64,000 nt of DNA from Adiantum capillus-veneris (GCA_014529385.2 CM043963.1:103832912-103896911), one strand, 5' to 3'. Shown: positions 9,051 through 22,373, counted from the stretch's first letter. Notes: a model not told the origin generated them from the letters alone. Translations and numbers: made by a program.

Positions 9051-11640
9051 GCTCCTTCCGTATTTGATACTCCATGGTCATCAATGGGCTGATCTAATTG
9101 ATCACTTTGAAGTTTTGCACTTTTTGATATCATCATCCTGATTTGCAAAGCTCAAAAGTTTTGTTTTAAGCTTTCTTTGGTTGTCAATATTGTCCACAAG
9201 GCATATCACTTTTCTTTTTTGCTTGAGTCCCAACTCTGCTATGTAGCCATCACTGAACATGCTAATAAGTTTGAAATCTTGTTTGCAATACTTTTGAATG
9301 CATTGCTTGATTGTCAACTCCTTCTTAAGTTGTAGAAACTCGACATTTGACGATTGACTCACACTTCCAAAATCTAGATCAAGGTGTCATGTATCTAGTA
9401 TTATGGATTGTTCCCCTGGATTTGAAGAACTAATAAGTTCCTCAAAGGCATCTCCCTTACTCAAGAACACAAGTGTGGTGAAGAATTCTATAGCACTAAT
9501 AAATTTCAAATGCTTCACATTGTGCAATGTTCCAACAAATTGTATCTTGACCATGTTTATACTTTGCAAAGCAGAATGTGCTGCACATAGTCCTTATTAT
9601 TCAAAAAAGAAAGGATCACACATTGTGGTTCTGTTGACCCACCTGACCCACCTGCAATAGTCATAATTTCATCTATGAGATCTTTGAATCTTTCAGTTGA
9701 CCATTGTAGATTGCTCTCCAAATCACGTGTTGTCCAAGATACACAATCCTATAGGGATAGGATTGTTTAGATAGCGCTCTAAGTAAGATCTTCACTCCAT
9801 TTGAAGACTGACAACATATATAAACCATGGAAGATCTATAATTGAATTTGCTTTGTCTTTCATAATGTTGATCGTCCTTTGGATATACTTTCTTGCCTAT
9901 TCTGGAAAATCAATCTTCTTTGTACCACGTTTTAGTTGTGATGTCAACCAAGTATCATAGAGTGTCAAGAAATGGGAGTAAACAAAATTATTAATGTTGT
10001 ATGTGGTAGAAATATCCTCCCAATTTTCACATGGATTCTCCTCATTGAGCACATTGAATTTCTCAAGCAACTCATCTTGAATAATTTGATCTTGTTTCAG
10101 TTACTTGATACGATCAGTCATGTCCATTACACTTTGTGTGTCCATTGCACCCTTAGACAAAACAATCATTCCAGTCTCTATATCTGTTTGAATCTTTTCT
10201 ACTTCATCTTTGTCTAGACCACACAAATATCTAAAACCTATGGCCCTTGGCTTCTTATTCTCTCTGTCTAATTGCTTTATGATCTTCAGCCACATCGATC
10301 ATAAATAGGATCAGAGTAAGTGATTATATGAGCTTGTTTGGTGATGAATGATGCACCAACAGAAATCCTTGCCATTTTGAGAAATTTTACAAAACCAAAA
10401 ACAAATTAAATATAGTAATTTTAGTTGTTTTCTCATTATATAACCATGAGAGAGAAATAAAAAGAAAACTTACATCCCAAGGTGTGAGAGATTTTGCATC
10501 TTCCTTTTCTCCAATGTTTGGACGTGATGGGCATTTTTGAAATATACATTGACTGTGAAGATGCTTGAGAATGTCACTGTAAGGTTGCTTAACATATAGC
10601 ACCTTGGCCTCCTCATTTGCTATGGCTCATATGGTGTTGCAACTTGTGGGGATGCATTTACAACAATCCGGGCCTTTCTTTTCTCAATAAACTTGTATTA
10701 GATCATGGGAGCCACCATCCTTTTTTATTTCTTGAAATCTTAACTTTTTGGTTGCATAGATTGAGTGTTGTCCATCAATGAGCCAAAACTTGTATTCAAC
10801 AACTCTTTCTTCATCTACCTCAGTACGTGTCATTGGAACTCCGGACTTTTGACCACAATTCTTTACAGGAATTAGATAAGCACATGATGAAGGCCGATTT
10901 GCACTTGCTACAAAGAAGAGCACACAATTTTGTACTTGATCAGGCTTAAGCTTATGATAATTATAATGATCAAGAGCAAGAAAACAATTAGTGAAAGGAA
11001 TTTCGTACTCCTTATACTTGAAAGGAAGTATGCCAAATACCTTTCCATGCCTCCTGTAGCACTCTTCTTTTCTTTTTAGACCTCGTTCTCTAAGCGATTA
11101 GGCTCCACAAACCTTAATAAGGGTTGGTTGCTTGTGTCCTTTGATCTCAAAATGGCCTTATCTACATCTAAAACACCACCTATTGTAACACCCGTTGCCT
11201 TTTTGGTTGTGGTCTTCTTATTTGATTTCTTATTCTTCACTTGCTTGCCTTTTAAAGCAATAATAATTGCATCTTGTAGCCTATCTGCAGTGATATCAAA
11301 TAAATCTTCATTAAAATCCCAACCTCCTGAAAACATTGTCTCTTCTTTGTCTTTGACCATTTTTTCAACGACATAGGAATTTGCCAATAGTTGGTACTCA
11401 GAATTGCCAGGTATCCCAATGTTAATGCACTCAATGTCAGGATGATCTAGGGCAGAGACTACTTGCCCTAGATCATCGAATTTATTCTCATCTTTGTTAC
11501 TAGCTACAAAGATATGCACTTTATGAAATTGTGCACCTTGCACTCCATAAATTTCTAAGTACCATTTTCTCTTATCATCACTTGCAAAGTCAACATTAAC
11601 AAGAACCATCACAGGTTTTTGTGTTTGAACCATTTTTTTC
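9050..11640 (-). pseudogene. Decayed minus-strand gene with ParB/sulfiredoxin-like DGQHS motif
   Basis: Reading on the minus strand, several open segments follow one another. 11,633-11,076 has an ATG start, MVQTQKPVMVLVNVDF, with a Lys-rich stretch near residue 135. A frame change at about 11,075 leads to a run through YKEYEIPFTNCFLALDHYNY and FFVASANRPSSCAYLIP to FWLIDGQHSIYATKKL (10,923-10,684). Next come 10,602-10,473, where LTPWD is followed by gtaagt, a good intron donor, then 10,295-10,101 and 10,080-9,910 (ELLEKFNVLNEENPCENWED). The tail is 9,362-9,102. The D-G-Q-H-S/R core followed by an A-(T/A)-K helix resembles the ParB/Srx fold, where it forms part of the nucleotide site. At least two stops and one frameshift are visible. 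I do not recognise the whole protein; capture by a transposon is possible. Confidence 0.5.
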
Positions 11641-11644
11641 CTAA

Positions 11645-11880
11645 AATCAAAGAAAACACAAATGACTAGTTAGAGTCTATAATGACATGTTGAATGCAAT
11701 AATTATTTGAAAGCGTATAAAACTTAATTTACACTCTTCAAGACTTTTAGATTCTAAAATTAAATATTTATCCAATTTAGACATTTGATAACCAAAGTAG
11801 GTGTATCCTAGATCCCATATTTAATTTAGAATAAGTTTTTTAAGGTAAGTTATCTTGAATCCTTTAAAATAAACAATTTG
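11645..11880. other. AT-rich spacer upstream of the decayed gene
   Basis: Nothing recognised. It would hold the promoter of the minus-strand gene starting at 11,633 if that gene was ever functional here; no clear TATA box was singled out. Confidence 0.35.
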
Positions 11881-12303
11881 AAATACATTTTTAAGATATT
11901 ATCCATTTTAGATCCACCATTGGCCATTCTAACCAAACCTTGAAGGTGGGGGCATCAAAGATCCACCACTTGGCCATTCTAAGCAAGTCTATGAAAGGTG
12001 GGTACAATTGTTGGTGTATCTTAGATCCATCACATTGCATCTTCAAATAAAGTATATAGGGTTTGTAGATCCTAGATTCACTATTTGGCCATTCTAGCCA
12101 ATTCTTGGAAGGTGGGTGCATCCAAGATCCACCACTTGGCCATTCTAACTAGGTCTTCTAAGGTGGGTGCAATGGTTGGTTTCTCCTTCATCCACCAGTT
12201 TCCCATTTTAAACAAAGTGTGTGCAATATGTACACCTTAGATTCACCACTTGACCAACAAAGTGTGTGCAATTTGCAGACCTTAGATCCACCACCTGGAC
12301 AAA
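11880..12303. repeat. AT-rich satellite family I, third block
   Basis: Units of 'gatccaccacttggccattcta' with aggtgggtgca phrases recur at roughly 50-65-base intervals (near 11,909, 11,958, 12,021 and 12,126). The array stops abruptly after 'gatccaccacctggac' and gives way within a few bases to the GC-rich satellite. Confidence 0.7.
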
Positions 12304-15300
12304 AGCCCCTCGACCCCGCTTGGGACGTTGTCTCATACCCTGTGGGGACTGCCACCCTTTAACCCTTCTCGGGGTGTTGCCCCAAACCGCCTAGGGGCTA
12401 CTACCCCGTGACCCCTCCCACTTGGGCCGTTGCCCCAAACCCAGCGACGGCTGCTGTCCCTGTATTCGACCTTGCTTAGGGTGTTTCCGCGAACCCCACA
12501 AGGGCTACCACCTCTTGACCCCTCTTGGGGAACTGCCCCAAACCCCCCGCTCACGAAGGTTCCTCAAACCCCACAGTGGTTACCAACCCTTGAACCAGCT
12601 TTGGATGCTGCCCCAAAACCCGCGGGGGTTGCCGCCCCTCACCCCTGCTCGGGGTGTTGCCCCAAACCCCACAAGGACTGTCGCCCCTTGAAACAGCTTG
12701 GGGTGCTGCCCCAAATCCCTTGGGGCCTGCCACCCCGCGACCCTATTTGGGGCGTTTCCCCAAACCCCACAGGGTCTTCCGCCCCTTGATCTCGCTTAGG
12801 GCGCTGTCCCAAACCCCGCAGGGGCTTTTGCCCCTCGACCCTGCTCGGGTCGTTTCCACGAACCACACAGGGGTTGTTGCCCCTTGACCCTGTTTGGGGT
12901 GCTGCCCCAAACCCCGTGGGGGCGACCGCCCCTTGAACCTACTCGCAATATTTCCCGAAACCCCACAGGGACTGTCGCCCATTAACCCCGCTTGGGACCC
13001 TTTCCCAAACCCACTAGCGCTACCCCTCCACCCGCCCAACAATAGCCTCGGGAGGCGCTAAGGGGCTACTGCCCCTTGACCTCGCTTCGAGAGCTAGCCC
13101 TGTGGAGGCTGGTGTCCTTGGACGCTGCTCACAACGCTGCCCCGAGTTATACAGAGGCTGCCACCCCTTGATCCCGCTTGGTCAAGGCGTTGCCCCGAAC
13201 TGCATAGGGGCTACTGTCGCTTGACCCCAATTGGGGCACTGCCCCAAACCCCATAGGGGATCCCGCCTCTCGACCTTGCTCGGGGCACTACCCCAAACCA
13301 CACGGAGACTGTCACTCCTTGACCCCGCTTTGGGCGCTATCCTGAATCCCGCAGGGGGTTGCCGCCCCTCGACCCTACTTGGGGCATTTTCCCAAACCCC
13401 ACAGGCAGTGCCCCTCAACCCCGCAATCGCGTCGGGAGGCGACAAGGGGCTGCCACCCTTTGCCTCGGCTTGGGGCATTGCCCCAAATCCCACGGGGGCT
13501 GCCACTTCTCAACCATGCTCAGGGCGTTGCCCCGAACTACACAGGGGTTGCCGCCTGTTGACCCCGCTAGGGGCACTTCCCCAAACATGCTGGAGCTATT
13601 GCCCCTCGACTCTGCTCCAGGCGTCGCCCTGAACCCCACAAACGCTGCTCCTTGACCCCACCGGGAAATCGCACTGGGAGGCAACAAGGCTGCCGCCCCT
13701 TGACCTTGCTTGGGACGTTGTCCCAAACCCCATGGGAGCTGTCGCTCTTCAACCCTTCTCGGGGTGTTGCCCGAACCCCATAGCACTGACACCCCTTGAC
13801 CCCACTTCAGGCGTTGCCCCAATCACGATGGAGGCTACAACTCCTCGACCTGACTCGGGGCCTTGCCTCGAACCCCACAGCGGCTGCCACCCCTTGACCC
13901 CACTTCGAGCACTACCCCAAACCCCGCAAGAACTGCCACCCCTAGACCCTGCTTGGGGCATTTCCCCGAATCCCACAGGGATAGCCACCCCTTGACCCCG
14001 CTTGGGGCACTAACCCCAACCCCATGGGGACTACCACCCCTTGGTTCTGCTCGGGGTGCTGCCCCGAACCCCACTGGGGATGCCGTCTCTTGACAACTCT
14101 TGGGGCGCTGCCCCAAACCCTATACGGGCTACTGCCCCTTGACCCTACTTCGGGCGTTGCCTCAAACCCCACAGGGGCAGTAACTGCCCCAAACGCCATG
14201 GGGACTATCGCCCCTCGACCGTGCTCAGGGTGTTGTCCCGAACCCTTATAGGGGCTGCCGCCCCTTGACTAGATTGGGATGCTGCCCGAAACCCCACGGG
14301 GGCTGGCTTAGGGGGACCCTGTTGAGGGCGCTTCCTCGAACCACACAAGGACTGCCGCCTCTTCACACCGCTTGGGATACTATCCCAAACCTCACGTGGG
14401 ATATCGCTCCTCGACCTTGCTCGGGGTGTTTCCCCGAACCCCACATGACTGTCGCCCCTTGACCCCACTTCAGGCGTTGTCCCAAACATTGTGGGGGCTA
14501 CCATCCCTCAACCCTGCTTGCAGTACTGTTCGAAACCCCACAAGGCTGCTACCCCTCCACCCTGCTTACGGTGCTCCCCCAAACCCTGCATGGGCTACCG
14601 TCTCTCGACCCTATTTGGGGCATTTCCCCAAACCCCACAAGGATTGTTGCCTTGACCCCGTTTTGGGTGTTGCCCCAAACTCCGCGGGGGCTGCCACCCC
14701 TCGATGCTGCTTGGGGTGTTTCCCCGAAGCCCACAGGGGCTGCCTCCTCTTGACCCCGCTTGGGGCACTGTCCCAAATTCCATGGGGGCTATCGCTCCTC
14801 GACCCTCAAGGTGTTTCTCAAACCCCACTAGCACTGCCCCTCCAACCCGCCTGGCAATCGCGCCAGGAGGCGACAAGGGATTGCTGCCCCTTGACCATGC
14901 TTGGGACCCTGCCCAAAACCTCGCAGGGGTTGCCGCCCCTCGACCCCGCTCGGGGATTTTCGCCAAACCCCACAGGCGGTACTGCCTCTTGACTCTGCTT
15001 GGAACACTGCCCCAAACCTCACGGGGGATTGCAAACCTTCGTCGACCCTTCTCGGGGCGTTGCCCCGAACCCCACAAGAGCTATTGGGACACTGCCCCAA
15101 ACCTCACGGGGGATTGCAACCCTACGTCGACCCTTCTTGGGGCGTTGCCTCGAACCCCATAGGAGCTGCCCCCCCTTGATATAAACCCCAAAGGGGATGT
15201 CGCCCATTGACCCTACTCATGGTGCTGCCCCAAACCTTGCAAGTACTGCTGCCCGTGGACCCTGCTCGTGGCACTGCCCCAATTCTCGCTAGTGGCTACC

Positions 15301-18300
15301 ACTACGGAGGCTGCCGCTCCTAGACCTTGCTTGAGGCGTTGCCCGAAACTCCACCGGGGCTCTTTCCCCTCCACCATTCTTGGGATGCTATCCCAAACCC
15401 CGCGGGTGCTACCGCACCTTGACCCCGCTTGGGCCTCTCTCCTAAACCCCACAGAGCCTACCACCCCCTGACCTTGCTCACGACGTTCCCCCAAAACCCC
15501 ACAGGGGTTGCCGCCCTTCGACCGTGCTCAAGGCACAGCCCAAACCCCGCAAGGGCTATTGCCCCTCGACACTACTCAAGGTGCTGCCCCAAACTCCGTG
15601 GGCGGTTTCCGCCCCTAGGCTTTGCTCGAGGCGTTGCCCCGAACCCCACAGGGGTGCCACCCATTCACCTGCTTGGGACACTGCTCCAAACCCCGCAGAG
15701 CCTACCGCCCCTTGACCCTACTCATGGCATTGCCCCGAACCCCACAGGGACTACCACCCCTTGATCCTGCTTGGGGAGCTGCCCCAAACCTCATGGGGAC
15801 TCCTGCTCCTCGACCCCGCCCCGCAATTGTACCGTGAGACGACAAGGGGCTCCTGCCCTTTGACCTAGCTTGGGGCTCTATCCCAAACCCTGTGGGGGCT
15901 GCCCCCCCTTGACCCTGCTAGATGCGTTGCCCTGAACCCCAAAGGGGTTTCCACCCTTGAACCCATCTTGGGGAACTGCCTCAAACACCGTGGGGGCTGT
16001 CGCTCCTCGACCCGACTCAAAGAATTTCCCCAAACCCACACAGGCGTTGCCCCTTGACCTCGCCCGAAAATCACACCGGGAGGCAACAAGGGGCTAGTGC
16101 CCCTTGACCCTACTTGGGACACTGTCCAAAACCTTGTGAGGGCTGCCGCCCCTCCACCCTGCTCGGGGCATTGCCGAGAACGCCACTGGGGGTGCTGCCC
16201 CTTGACCCCGCTTGGGCGCTTCCCCAAACCCCGTGGGGGCTGTCCCCCCTCGACCCTACTCGGGTGTTGGCCTGAACCCCATATGGGCTACCGCCCCTTC
16301 ACCGTGCTTGGGGCATTGTGCCAAACCCCATAGGGGTTGTCGCCCCTTCACCCTGCTCGAGGTGTTGCCCCTAAACCCCACAAGGGCTGGACCCCCTCCA
16401 CCTTGCTTGCAAATCTGCCCCGAACCCCGCTAGGGGTGCTGCCCCTAGACCATGCTCGGGGCGCTGCCTCGATTCCTGTAGGGGACTGCCACCCCTCGAA
16501 CCTGCTCCAGGCATTGCCCCGAACCCCACAAGGGCACCACTCCTTGACCCTGCTTGAGACGCTGCCCCAAACCCCACAGGGACTACTGCCCTTCGACCAT
16601 TCTCGAGGCGTTTCCCCAAACGCCATAGGGACTACCGCCCCTTGACTCCGCTTGGGGAGCTGCACCAAACCCCGCAGGGGCTGCCCCCACTTGACCCCGC
16701 CCTGAATCCCACAGGGGCTACCGCCCCTCGACCCTGCTCCAGGGCGCTAGCCCCAATCCCAAGGGGGCTGCCACCCCTTGATCGTGCTCGGGGCGTTCCC
16801 CCGAACTCTACTGGGACTGCCTCCCCTTGACCCCGCTTAGGGTGCTGCCCCAAATACCACAAGGGATGACGCCCCTAACTGTGCTCGGGGCATTGCTCCA
16901 AACCCCATAGGGTCTGCCGCCCTTGACCTCTCTTAAGAGGCTGTCCCAAACCCCGTGGGAGTTTCCTCCCCTTGACGCTCCTCAGGTCCTTTCCCTGAAC
17001 CCCACAAGCATTGCCCCTTGACCCCGCTCGGTAATCAAACAAACCCAATAGGCACTACCCCAAACCCCGCCGGGGCTGCGGCGCCATGACCTTGCTCAAG
17101 GCGTTGCCCCGAACCCCACAGGGGCTCTTGCTCGTTGACCTCGCTTGGGGCACTCTCCCAAACCGTACGGGGGCTACTGCCCCTAGATCCTACTCGGGGT
17201 GTTACCCCGAACCCCACAAGGGCTGCTACCCCTTGACACCAATTGAGGAACTGCCCCAAACCCCACAAGGACTACCTCCCCTTGACCGTGCTCGGGGCGT
17301 TGCCCCAAACCTCCACATGGGCAATGCCCCTAGACCTCGCTTGGGGCGTTGCCCCAAACCCCTGGAGCGCTACCGTCCCTCGACCCTGCTTGAGGCATTT
17401 TCCCCAACCCCATAGGTGCTACTGCCACTTGACCGTGCTTGGGGCGCTGTCCCAAACCCCATTGGGTTGTCACCCCTAAACCCTGTGGGCATTGCCCCAA
17501 ACCCCATAGGGGTTGCCGCCCCTTGATAGTGCTTGGGGTGCTACCCCAAACCCCATGGGGGCTACCGGCCCCCCTCCACCCCGCTTGGGGCGCTGCCCAA
17601 AATTTGCGAGCGGCTACTACCCCTCGACCGTGGTCGAGGTGTTGCACCCAACCCCACAGGGATTACTGCCCCTTGACCTTGCTTGCGGCGCTGTCCCAAA
17701 CCCCACAAGGACCTCCACAAGTGGAATCGCTTGGAGTGTTGCCCCAAACCGCACGGGGGGCTGTCCCCCCTTGACTCTACTCCGGGCGCTGCCTCAAACT
17801 CCACACATGCTGGCTCTTGACCCCACCCGTCAATTGCGTTGGGAGGCACAAGGGGCTGCTACCCCTTGACCTTGCTTAGGATAGTGCCCCAAACCCCGCA
17901 GGAGGTTTCGCCCTTCAACCCTTTTCGGGGCGTTGCCCCGAACCCCAAAGCAGTTGCTACTCCTTGAACCTGCTTAGGGCATTTCCCCAATCCCAAGGGG
18001 GGGAGTGTTTGCTGCCCCTCGACCCTACTCGAGGCGTTGCCCCAAATCCCATAGGGGCTACCACCCCTTGACCCCGCTTGGGGCACTGCCCAATACCCGA
18101 CAAGGGTTGCCTCCCCTCAACTCTTCTTGGGGAGTTTTCTCGAACCTCAGGGGTTGCTGCCCCTTGACCGTGCTTTGGGCGCGGCCCCAAACCCTGAGGG
18201 GGATGCCGTCCGTTGACCCTTCTCAGGGCGTTTCCCCGAACCCACAAGGGCTACTGCCCCTTGACCACGATTAGGGCGCTGCCTCAAACCCCGCGAGGGG

Positions 18301-19877
18301 TTGCCGCCCTCGACCTTGTTCGACGTGTTTTCCCAAACCCCACAGGGGCTGCCTCCGCTTGACTCCGCTTGGGGCACTACCCCAAACCCCATAGGGGCCC
18401 CTTCACACCACTTGGGATGCTGCCGCAAACCTTGCCGGGGCTACCGCTCCTTGACCTTGCTTGTGGTGTTTCCCCATACCCCACAAAGGCTGCCCCCCTT
18501 AACACTGCTTGGGATGCATCCCCAAACTCGGCGGGGGCTACCGCCCCTTGACCTTGCTCACGGCGTTGCCACGAACCCTATAGGGACTACCCTCCCTTGA
18601 CCTTGCTTGGGGTGCTGTCCCAAACCTCGCGGGGATTTCCATCCATCGACCTTGCTCGAGGCGTTGCCTGAAAACCCACAAGGACTTTTGACCCTTGACC
18701 CCGCCTTCCATGCGTCCCTAAACCCCGAGCGGCCTCTCTCCCCTCGACCCTGCTCGGGACATTTCTCAAACCCAAGTAGCCCAGCCCCTCCACCCCATCG
18801 GACAATCGCATCGAGAGAAGACAAGGGGGTGTCGTCCCTTGACCCCACTTGAGGAGCAAACCCCACAAGGCTTGCCGCCCCTCGACCCTGTTGAGGGGGC
18901 TTGCCCTGAACCCCATAGGGGCTACTGTCCCTTGATCCGCTTGTGGGTCACTGCCCCAATAATGCGGGGGTTTCCGCCCCTCAACTCTGCTCTAGGCATT
19001 TCCCCGTACCCCACAAGGGCTCCCGACCCCTCAACCCTGCTTGGGTGTTGCCCCGAACCTCGCGGGGACTGTCGCGCCTCGACCCCGCTCGGGGCACTGC
19101 CATGAATCCCATAAGGGCTGCCGCCCCCTGACCGTGCTCAGGGCGTTTCCCCAAACCCCTCAAGGGCTGCCACCCCTTGACATTGACCCTGCTTGGGATG
19201 CTGCCCCAAAATCCGCGAGGGCTGGTGCCCCTTGACCTAGCTCGGGTCATTGCCTCGAACCCTACACGGACCACCGCCCCTTGACCCCGCCTAGGAAGCT
19301 CCACCAAACCTTGCGGGGACTGCCGCCCCTCGACCCTACCCTGCTTGGGGTGTTGTCACCAACCCCAAGGGGGCTGCCGCCCCTCACGTGTGCTCGGGCA
19401 GTTACCTCAAACCCAATAGAGGGGGCAACCATCCCTTGACTCCGCTTGGAATGCTGCCCTAAACCTTCCAGGGGCTCTCGCCCCTCGAACTCCCTCTGGG
19501 CCTTGTGTCGAACCTCACAGGGGCTGCTGCCCCCTGATCCCTGATCCCTTGTGGGGTTGCTCCCCCTTGACCCTACTAGGGTGTTGCCTGGAACCCCACA
19601 AGCGCCGCCCCTTGATCCCGCCCGGCAATGGTGTAAACCCTACATGTTTTATCCCAAACCATGTGGGAGTTGCGACCCCTCGACGCTGCTCGGGGCGTTG
19701 AGGCAAACCCCACAGGGGCTGTTTCTCCTCGACCCTACTTGGGCGTTGCCCCGAACCCCACAGATGCTCCCAACTATCGACCCTGCTTGGGGCGGTGCCA
19801 CAAACCCCGCGGGGACTGTCGCACCTCGACCCCGCTTGAGGCCCTTTCACGAACCCCACAGGGGCCGCCACCCCCTA
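12304..19877. repeat. GC-rich dimeric satellite array, left part
   Basis: About 7.6 kb of head-to-tail monomers of roughly 49 bp in two alternating types. Type A runs cttggggcgctgcccc, aaaccccgcggggg, ctgccgcccctcgaccctg. Type B runs ctcggggcgttgcccc, gaaccccacagggg, ctgccgccccttgaccccg. The tail of A (ctcgaccctg) leads into the head of B and the reverse, giving a dimer of about 98 bp. Each monomer is self-complementary (gggg-c..g-cccc and cccc...gggg). Divergence between copies is high (visibly 10-20%). Variant units containing 'caatcgc..cgggaggcgacaagggg' interrupt the pattern. Open frames across it encode only Pro/Leu- or Gly-rich periodic strings and are not genes. The last five bases (cccta) are the target-site copy of the inserted retrotransposon. 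Confidence 0.93.
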
Positions 19878-20000
19878 TGTAAGGACATGGGTCCTATGGA
19901 CAAGGCCACCGGCACGGCCGGACAATGTGTACGCTAGGGGGAGGCTATAAGATAGCATGGTTGGGTGGAGACTAGCACATGCATTACCATCGGCCTTTCA
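19878..20000 (+). repeat. 5' LTR of the chromovirus-like element
   Basis: 123 bp, starting TGTAAGGACATGGG and ending CGGCCTTTCA (TG...CA). A TATAAGA motif at 19,946-19,952 could be the core promoter. Its partner is at 25,578-25,700. Confidence 0.95.
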
Positions 20001-20001
20001 C

Positions 20002-20013
20002 TGGTATCCGAGC
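20002..20013 (+). other. Primer-binding site, initiator tRNA-Met type
   Basis: TGGTATCCGAGC follows the 5' LTR after one base. It differs at one position from TGGTATCAGAGC, the complement of the 3' end of plant initiator tRNA-Met, which primes most plant LTR elements. Confidence 0.85.
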
Positions 20014-20621
20014 TATTTTTGGGAGGAGGTTAAAAGCGGCTTGTGTGTGCGTGCGATGCCCTGCTTCTCTCCCACGTTCCGAAAACAGTAAACTCGACCG
20101 ACAACAGGATGGCATCGAGGTTCAGAAGGCTTCCGTTGGCTATGCACGTAGAAAGGCCCACTTAACCCTTGCATGAAGGAGGGTTGAACCCACCCCATGA
20201 GGGTAAGAGGCCAACACTTTACCATCAAGCTATTGGCCCTTGTTGTGTATAACAAGGAAAGAAAGTCTACTTGTCTTGAAAGGAAAACTAGAAGGAAAGG
20301 GAAAGCTTCAAACTTCAAGGAAGTAGCTTTACCCTTCCTTTTCACTTCTTGGAGGAAGGCACGTTTTCCTTCAAAAATTTCTTTTTTCCTCAAGGAGGTA
20401 GCTTCAAAGTGAAGAAAATCCTTCACAAAAACGGCGAGTTTCTGTGAGGAATCATCAAAGGTGTTCTTACAAGGAATGACAAGTGAAGCGCCGCTCAAAT
20501 TTTTGCAAGGTAAGGTTCGCATGCATTGCAAATTGTGGAGCATACAAAACACAAAGACTTCAATTTCTCAAGGTACAAGTTGTCGTTTCTTTTTATCTCT
20601 TTGCATTAGTGTGTGTTTACC

Positions 20622-21720
20622 ATGGCCAGTGAGGATATCCCACCTACACACACGTTTGATTTTGAGCACGTAGATCAAAATCAGAGCACCACGGGTGCTG
20701 CTGACACTAATATGCATGATGATGATGATCTAGGAGATCATGGGCTTGTAGATATGGCTTCTTTCAAGACTTTGGAACATCGCCAAAGCGTACTTGAAAG
20801 AAACCTCTTTGCACTCAATGCAAATGTTACCAATCTTACCAATTTATGAATTCACAGACAACTCAAGGAGCCACGAGTGGCAGGATTCAAGGAAACCAAG
20901 CTCGCACGACTCAAGGAGTCCAAGAGACAAGTGTTGCAGAATTTGCAAAAGGTAGCAATGCATTACTTAAGAATATCACCATTCTTGAGTTTCACGGGGA
21001 AGAGCGTGATCACAACAAGGATACAGTCAATACGTTCTTACACAAATGGAGTGATATTCATAGATTGAGACGTGCACCCCGGATATAAAGACAGTTGTTG
21101 AAACAAGTCTATCTCTTAAAGACAAGGCCTATAAGAGGTGGATGACATTTCCAATAGATGCTCGTCCTCTATCTTGGGTTGTGTTTCAAGCTTCTTTCTC
21201 CAAAGAGTTTTTGGACTCCAATGAAGAAGATAGGAATTGGTTAGCATGGGATGCATGCCGCATGTCTGGCCTCTCTCTCACACAGTACCTTTCAAAGTAT
21301 CAGAAAATCATATTAAAACTAGAAGGTCTAGATGAATTACAAAAGATACGAGGTTTGAATAGGGGTGACAAAGACTATCATCTTCATGTCAAGACCCAAC
21401 ATCCAAAAACTTTGGAAGAAGCCATTAGTCATGCACGAAGATATGATGATGACCAAGAGAGGAAAGGAAATGTTCCCTACTCTAAGAATACTTTTGCTAA
21501 GAGCAATGTGGTTAAGAGCCAATGGCGAGGTAGATCTCCCACACGTTCCAAGAGGAATAAGAGACAATCTACCTCTCCACGCCCACAAGAGGCTAAGAAG
21601 CCTAAGCAATCATGAGATACTCCGTGTGGGTCTCTTAGCATTGTTGATTTTGAGTGTGCAAAGAAACACAATTTGTGTTTTAGATGTCTTTCGGACCAAC
21701 ATAACAAGAAAGATTGTCCT
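20622..21720 (+). pseudogene. Gag region of the chromovirus-like element
   Basis: Gag forms the virus-like particle and binds the element's RNA. The ATG at 20,622 (MASEDIPPTHTFDFEHVDQ) opens the frame, which stops at TGA 20,847-20,849. A shifted frame carries ITILEFHGEERDHNKDTVNT up to about 21,088. A third frame, 21,142-21,615, has the capsid-like WVVFQASFSKEFLDSNEEDR...LSLTQYLSKYQ and a basic tail rich in R/K/S. The zinc knuckle CFRCLSDQHNKKDC (CX2CX4HX4C) lies at 21,676-21,717, in the frame of the protease that follows. At least two frameshifts and two stops break the protein. The start choice rests on the preceding Kozak-like accATGG and on the distance from the primer-binding site. Confidence 0.8.
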
Positions 21721-21849
21721 CTTTTGCAAGGCAAAGAAAAGGCCATGCACACGGTGCAATGCCTCACATTAGATTCATCACCTAAATATTGTGCTGTAGA
21801 GGTTCTTCATAGGGAAGAAAAGCAAAAGTGTTGTGTGCCTGCTTCAATG

Positions 21850-21993
21850 TGGCAGCCCACCACCTTTGGCCCCCATGATTTGATTTGCATGCATGGCACT
21901 ATTAACGGACAACGTGTTCATATTTTAGTGGATGATGCTGCAACTCATAACTTCTTGAACTATAATCTAGTCAAGAAATTGAAGCTTACATAG
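21850..21993 (+). pseudogene. Aspartic protease region with altered active site
   Basis: The protease normally matures Gag-Pol and is marked by D-S/T-G-A-T-H-N-F. Here the motif reads ILVDDAATHNFL at about 21,922-21,957: the flanking THNF is kept, but the Ser-Gly after the catalytic Asp has become Asp-Ala. The frame is shared with the zinc knuckle upstream and ends with a TAG at about 21,991-21,993. A further segment, 22,015-22,305, in another frame (VVLGWKWLHGLG), is the expected C-terminal half (usually ILGMDWL). With the DSG core lost, activity is unlikely. Confidence 0.75.
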
Positions 21994-22373
21994 ACTCCCT
22001 GCTCTCACAAGTATGTGGTGGAGCGGATGTCTGGGAATGATAAAGAAGTATGGGACACGGTAGTTCAAGGGGTTGAGCTTATTGTTCAAGATCATACGAT
22101 GACCCTTGACTTCCAAGTTATGAACATGGACCATGCTAATGTAGTTTTAGGATGGAAGTGGTTGCATGGTTTAGGAAACACATTGTACACTAGTTATGAA
22201 CATAAATCCTTATCCTTTATGGCCAATGGTAACATGTGCTTTTTCTTGGTGAGAAAAATATACCATCTGCACCTCTTATATGTACAGCCGAGCTTTCTAT
22301 TTTGAAGAAAGCAAATTTAATAGATGAAGTCTTTTTGTGTTACTGCTTGTCTCCAAGTCTTGTGAATTCTCAA

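Noticed and set aside
12304-12700. rDNA spacer or organellar DNA as the source of the GC-rich repeat
   Set aside because: No 18S/5.8S/25S sequence or chloroplast/mitochondrial gene is seen anywhere in the window. The idea cannot be excluded for spacer-only sequence but has no support.
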